A DNA stretch of 64,000 nucleotides from Notolepis coatsorum (taxonomy: Eukaryota > Chordata > Actinopteri > Aulopiformes > Paralepididae). This document shows positions 62,342-64,000 of the stretch, in pieces. Numbering within the stretch: position 1 is the first letter of the stretch; every line of letters starts with the position of its first letter. The stretch covers positions 78,596,412-78,660,411 of the forward strand of contig OZ020586.1 in the NCBI GenBank assembly GCA_963971535.1, written 5' to 3'. Under the pieces are notes generated by a model that searched no databases, was not told the origin of the DNA, and worked only from the letters and a program-made list of their open reading frames with translations. The translations under genes and the position numbers were made by a program.

Positions 62342-64000
62342 ATGAACACTCCACGAAACGATCCTCCTAACCAACAACGCCCGCGGCGCAGACGACAGCT
62401 CCCTCAGTACCTAGAGGCTTACGCTGTCAGTCAACAACCTAGTCTTCTACCAACGGTAAACGCGGTAAAACTAGAAAGTGGGGTTGTGTCTGACCCTAAC
62501 GACCAGGCTGCCCCGACCATAGAGGCCCCTGTGGGTTCTAACGTAACTGACCCAGCTCACGGTGGGGACCAGGGGGAACCAGACATGACTTTACACCCCG
62601 CCAATACCGAAGAAGTAGTCCCCGACGAGTCCCGGGAGGAGGACAACACTACCGAGAGAGAGCTCGGTACGGAAGAAGATGAGGAGAGCACCGTGGAGAT
62701 AGAGCTCCAAGACTCCGCACGGAGTACCCCAAGGGACGGCTCCCCTATACAACCGTCTTCTCCCAGCGAGGCAGAGAGGACACTACAGCAGGCATTCCTC
62801 GTCAGCCTGAAAGCCTCTACTGAACGCGATAGACTCCAGGGTGAACGCGATCGATTGCAGATACAGCAACGGAGCGAAGAAGAGCACATACGCCTGGAAA
62901 TAAGACGCATTCAGATGGAAGAGAATATGGCAAGAGACCGGGCCGACGCCCAGCGCGCCGCCACCGGTGCCCAGAGAGAATCGGATCTCACCAAGCGCGA
63001 AGCCGAGCGCGACAGAGCACAAGCGCAACTAATAGAACAGCTGATCAGAAGGACAACACCCCCTCCCTCCACCAGAGGCTCCAGGAACTCGTCTAGACAT
63101 CACTCCAGGGCGGCATCCCCTAGCCGAGTAAGCGACCCTGAACTTGACCAACAGACGAGGTTTATACCCCCCGCAGACCCCCTTCCCCAACCGGTCCAAG
63201 CGAGACCCAGCCACCGGGAAGGAGCAGCATACACTGCGGAGAGGCTAAATCAGAGACTACAAGCCCTGGATGACCTAACGGAAGACGAAGAGGAAGAGGA
63301 GGAGAACCACGCCCGACGACAGCACAGTACTCTACCGGACCAGGAGGTCCAGTACAGCCCAGGCTATACCCCCGCGGAGCTGCGCTACAGACCCCCGACG
63401 CTATTCACGGGTGAGCACGACGCACGACCCGCACCGAGGAACAGCACCTGGACCAGCGGGCCATGGTACACAGCCGGTACCAGCCCACGCCAAGGAGCAG
63501 GAGGAGACTCGCCTAGGAGGCCTCTCCCCCAACGCTCGCCGATGTATCAACAATCCGCGTCATACATTGGCACACCTATGGTACCAGACTTCACCCAGGA
63601 GAACCGGGCCCAGTATACGGAGCTCCGCATGTGTCTGGAGACAATGTTGGTGGATGTCATTGATGAACGCCATAAATACGCGATACTACTGAAGCATTTA
63701 AAGGTACCCCACGCGCACAACATAGCGCTCGCCTACGCCACTTCCACGACCCCATACACCGCAGCGCTGGTAGCGTTGGACCAGAGATATGGACGTATAT
63801 GGGATTACGTGATCCAGGAGATCAGGCACATCGACCGCCTACCCCCAGCAACAGACAATCGAGCACTGGACGACCTGTCCATCAGAGTGCAGTCCCTAGT
63901 AGGGATGCTGGGAGCGCAGAGGGAAAAGGGTAGGCATGAACTATACGCCAACTCAAATGTAGAGAGGATCTTGGAGAAGCTACCGCCCGCCCGACAGGAG
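62342..64000 (+). CDS. BEL/Pao-type LTR retrotransposon Gag, open to the window end
   Basis: From ATG 62,342 one frame stays open for 553 codons to the last base. Residues ~1-140 are acidic and proline-rich. About 140-235 form a charged, coiled-coil-like stretch (ERDRLQGERDRLQIQQRSEE, KREAERDRAQAQL). About 235-420 are low-complexity. From ~420 a conserved domain has VPDFTQENRAQYTELRMCLE, AYATSTTPYTAALVALDQRY, RALDDLSIRVQSLVGML and NVERILEKLP, matching the DUF1759-type Gag domain of BEL/Pao elements (family knowledge). Gag coats retrotransposon RNA in particles. No stop or frameshift is visible, so the copy may be young. It is antisense to crtc2 and upstream of all crtc2 exons found. Confidence 0.75.
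   Translation, partial: MNTPRNDPPNQQRPRRRRQLPQYLEAYAVSQQPSLLPTVNAVKLESGVVSDPNDQAAPTIEAPVGSNVTDPAHGGDQGEPDMTLHPANTEEVVPDESREEDNTTERELGTEEDEESTVEIELQDSARSTPRDGSPIQPSSPSEAERTLQQAFLVSLKASTERDRLQGERDRLQIQQRSEEEHIRLEIRRIQMEENMARDRADAQRAATGAQRESDLTKREAERDRAQAQLIEQLIRRTTPPPSTRGSRNSSRHHSRAASPSRVSDPELDQQTRFIPPADPLPQPVQARPSHREGAAYTAERLNQRLQALDDLTEDEEEEEENHARRQHSTLPDQEVQYSPGYTPAELRYRPPTLFTGEHDARPAPRNSTWTSGPWYTAGTSPRQGAGGDSPRRPLPQRSPMYQQSASYIGTPMVPDFTQENRAQYTELRMCLETMLVDVIDERHKYAILLKHLKVPHAHNIALAYATSTTPYTAALVALDQRYGRIWDYVIQEIRHIDRLPPATDNRALDDLSIRVQSLVGMLGAQREKGRHELYANSNVERILEKLPPARQE

Overview
The window is animal nuclear DNA, almost certainly from a ray-finned fish. It has spliced genes with GT-AG introns, teleost-type SINEs and L2/Rex-like LINE tails, many hAT and piggyBac-like elements, and heavy micro- and minisatellite content. 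There is no prokaryotic gene organisation. Interspersed repeats dominate the sequence.

The main gene is a CREB-regulated transcription coactivator, best matched to crtc2. It lies on the minus strand and runs from an exon at 60,773 down to a terminal exon ending at 24,528. I reconstructed 13 exons by hand from splice sites, reading-phase continuity and family motifs: the GGSLPNV motif, the [11 protein letters not shown] phosphosite, [39 protein letters not shown], and an acidic C-terminal activation segment. The N-terminal CREB-binding exon is not in the window. One C-terminal exon, between 36,811 and 24,679, could not be found. The gene is unusual in three ways. Its glutamine-rich exon is greatly enlarged (431 codons). 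Three of its exons run directly into minisatellites built from their own boundary sequence. Its introns hold most of the transposons described here, including a BEL/Pao-type LTR retrotransposon whose gag frame is open to the window end.

Layout. 1-3,200: mostly unique DNA with one unassigned minus-strand exon and a promoter-like CG-containing stretch. 3,200-6,500: LINE remnants, a long-TIR MITE and a dispersed repeat. 7,000-9,500: a plus-strand, two-exon 3' gene end coding a Q/S/P-rich 12-residue repeat, with degenerate repeat copies upstream. 9,700-12,800: MITEs. 12,751-18,440: a recent ~3 kb tandem duplication, each half ending in a 53-bp satellite. 18,900-24,500: minisatellites and palindromic elements. 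24,500-60,800: crtc2 and its intronic repeats, including a cluster of TTAA-flanked piggyBac-like elements (26.2-32.3 kb), several hAT elements with exact 8-bp target duplications, six copies of one tRNA-type SINE, and an L2-like LINE with a substituted catalytic motif. 60,900-64,000: the LTR element.

No single new defence or enzymatic system is visible. The most novel signal is the repeated seeding of minisatellites at crtc2 exon boundaries. In one case the array multiplies a splice donor in 36-bp steps that keep the reading frame.
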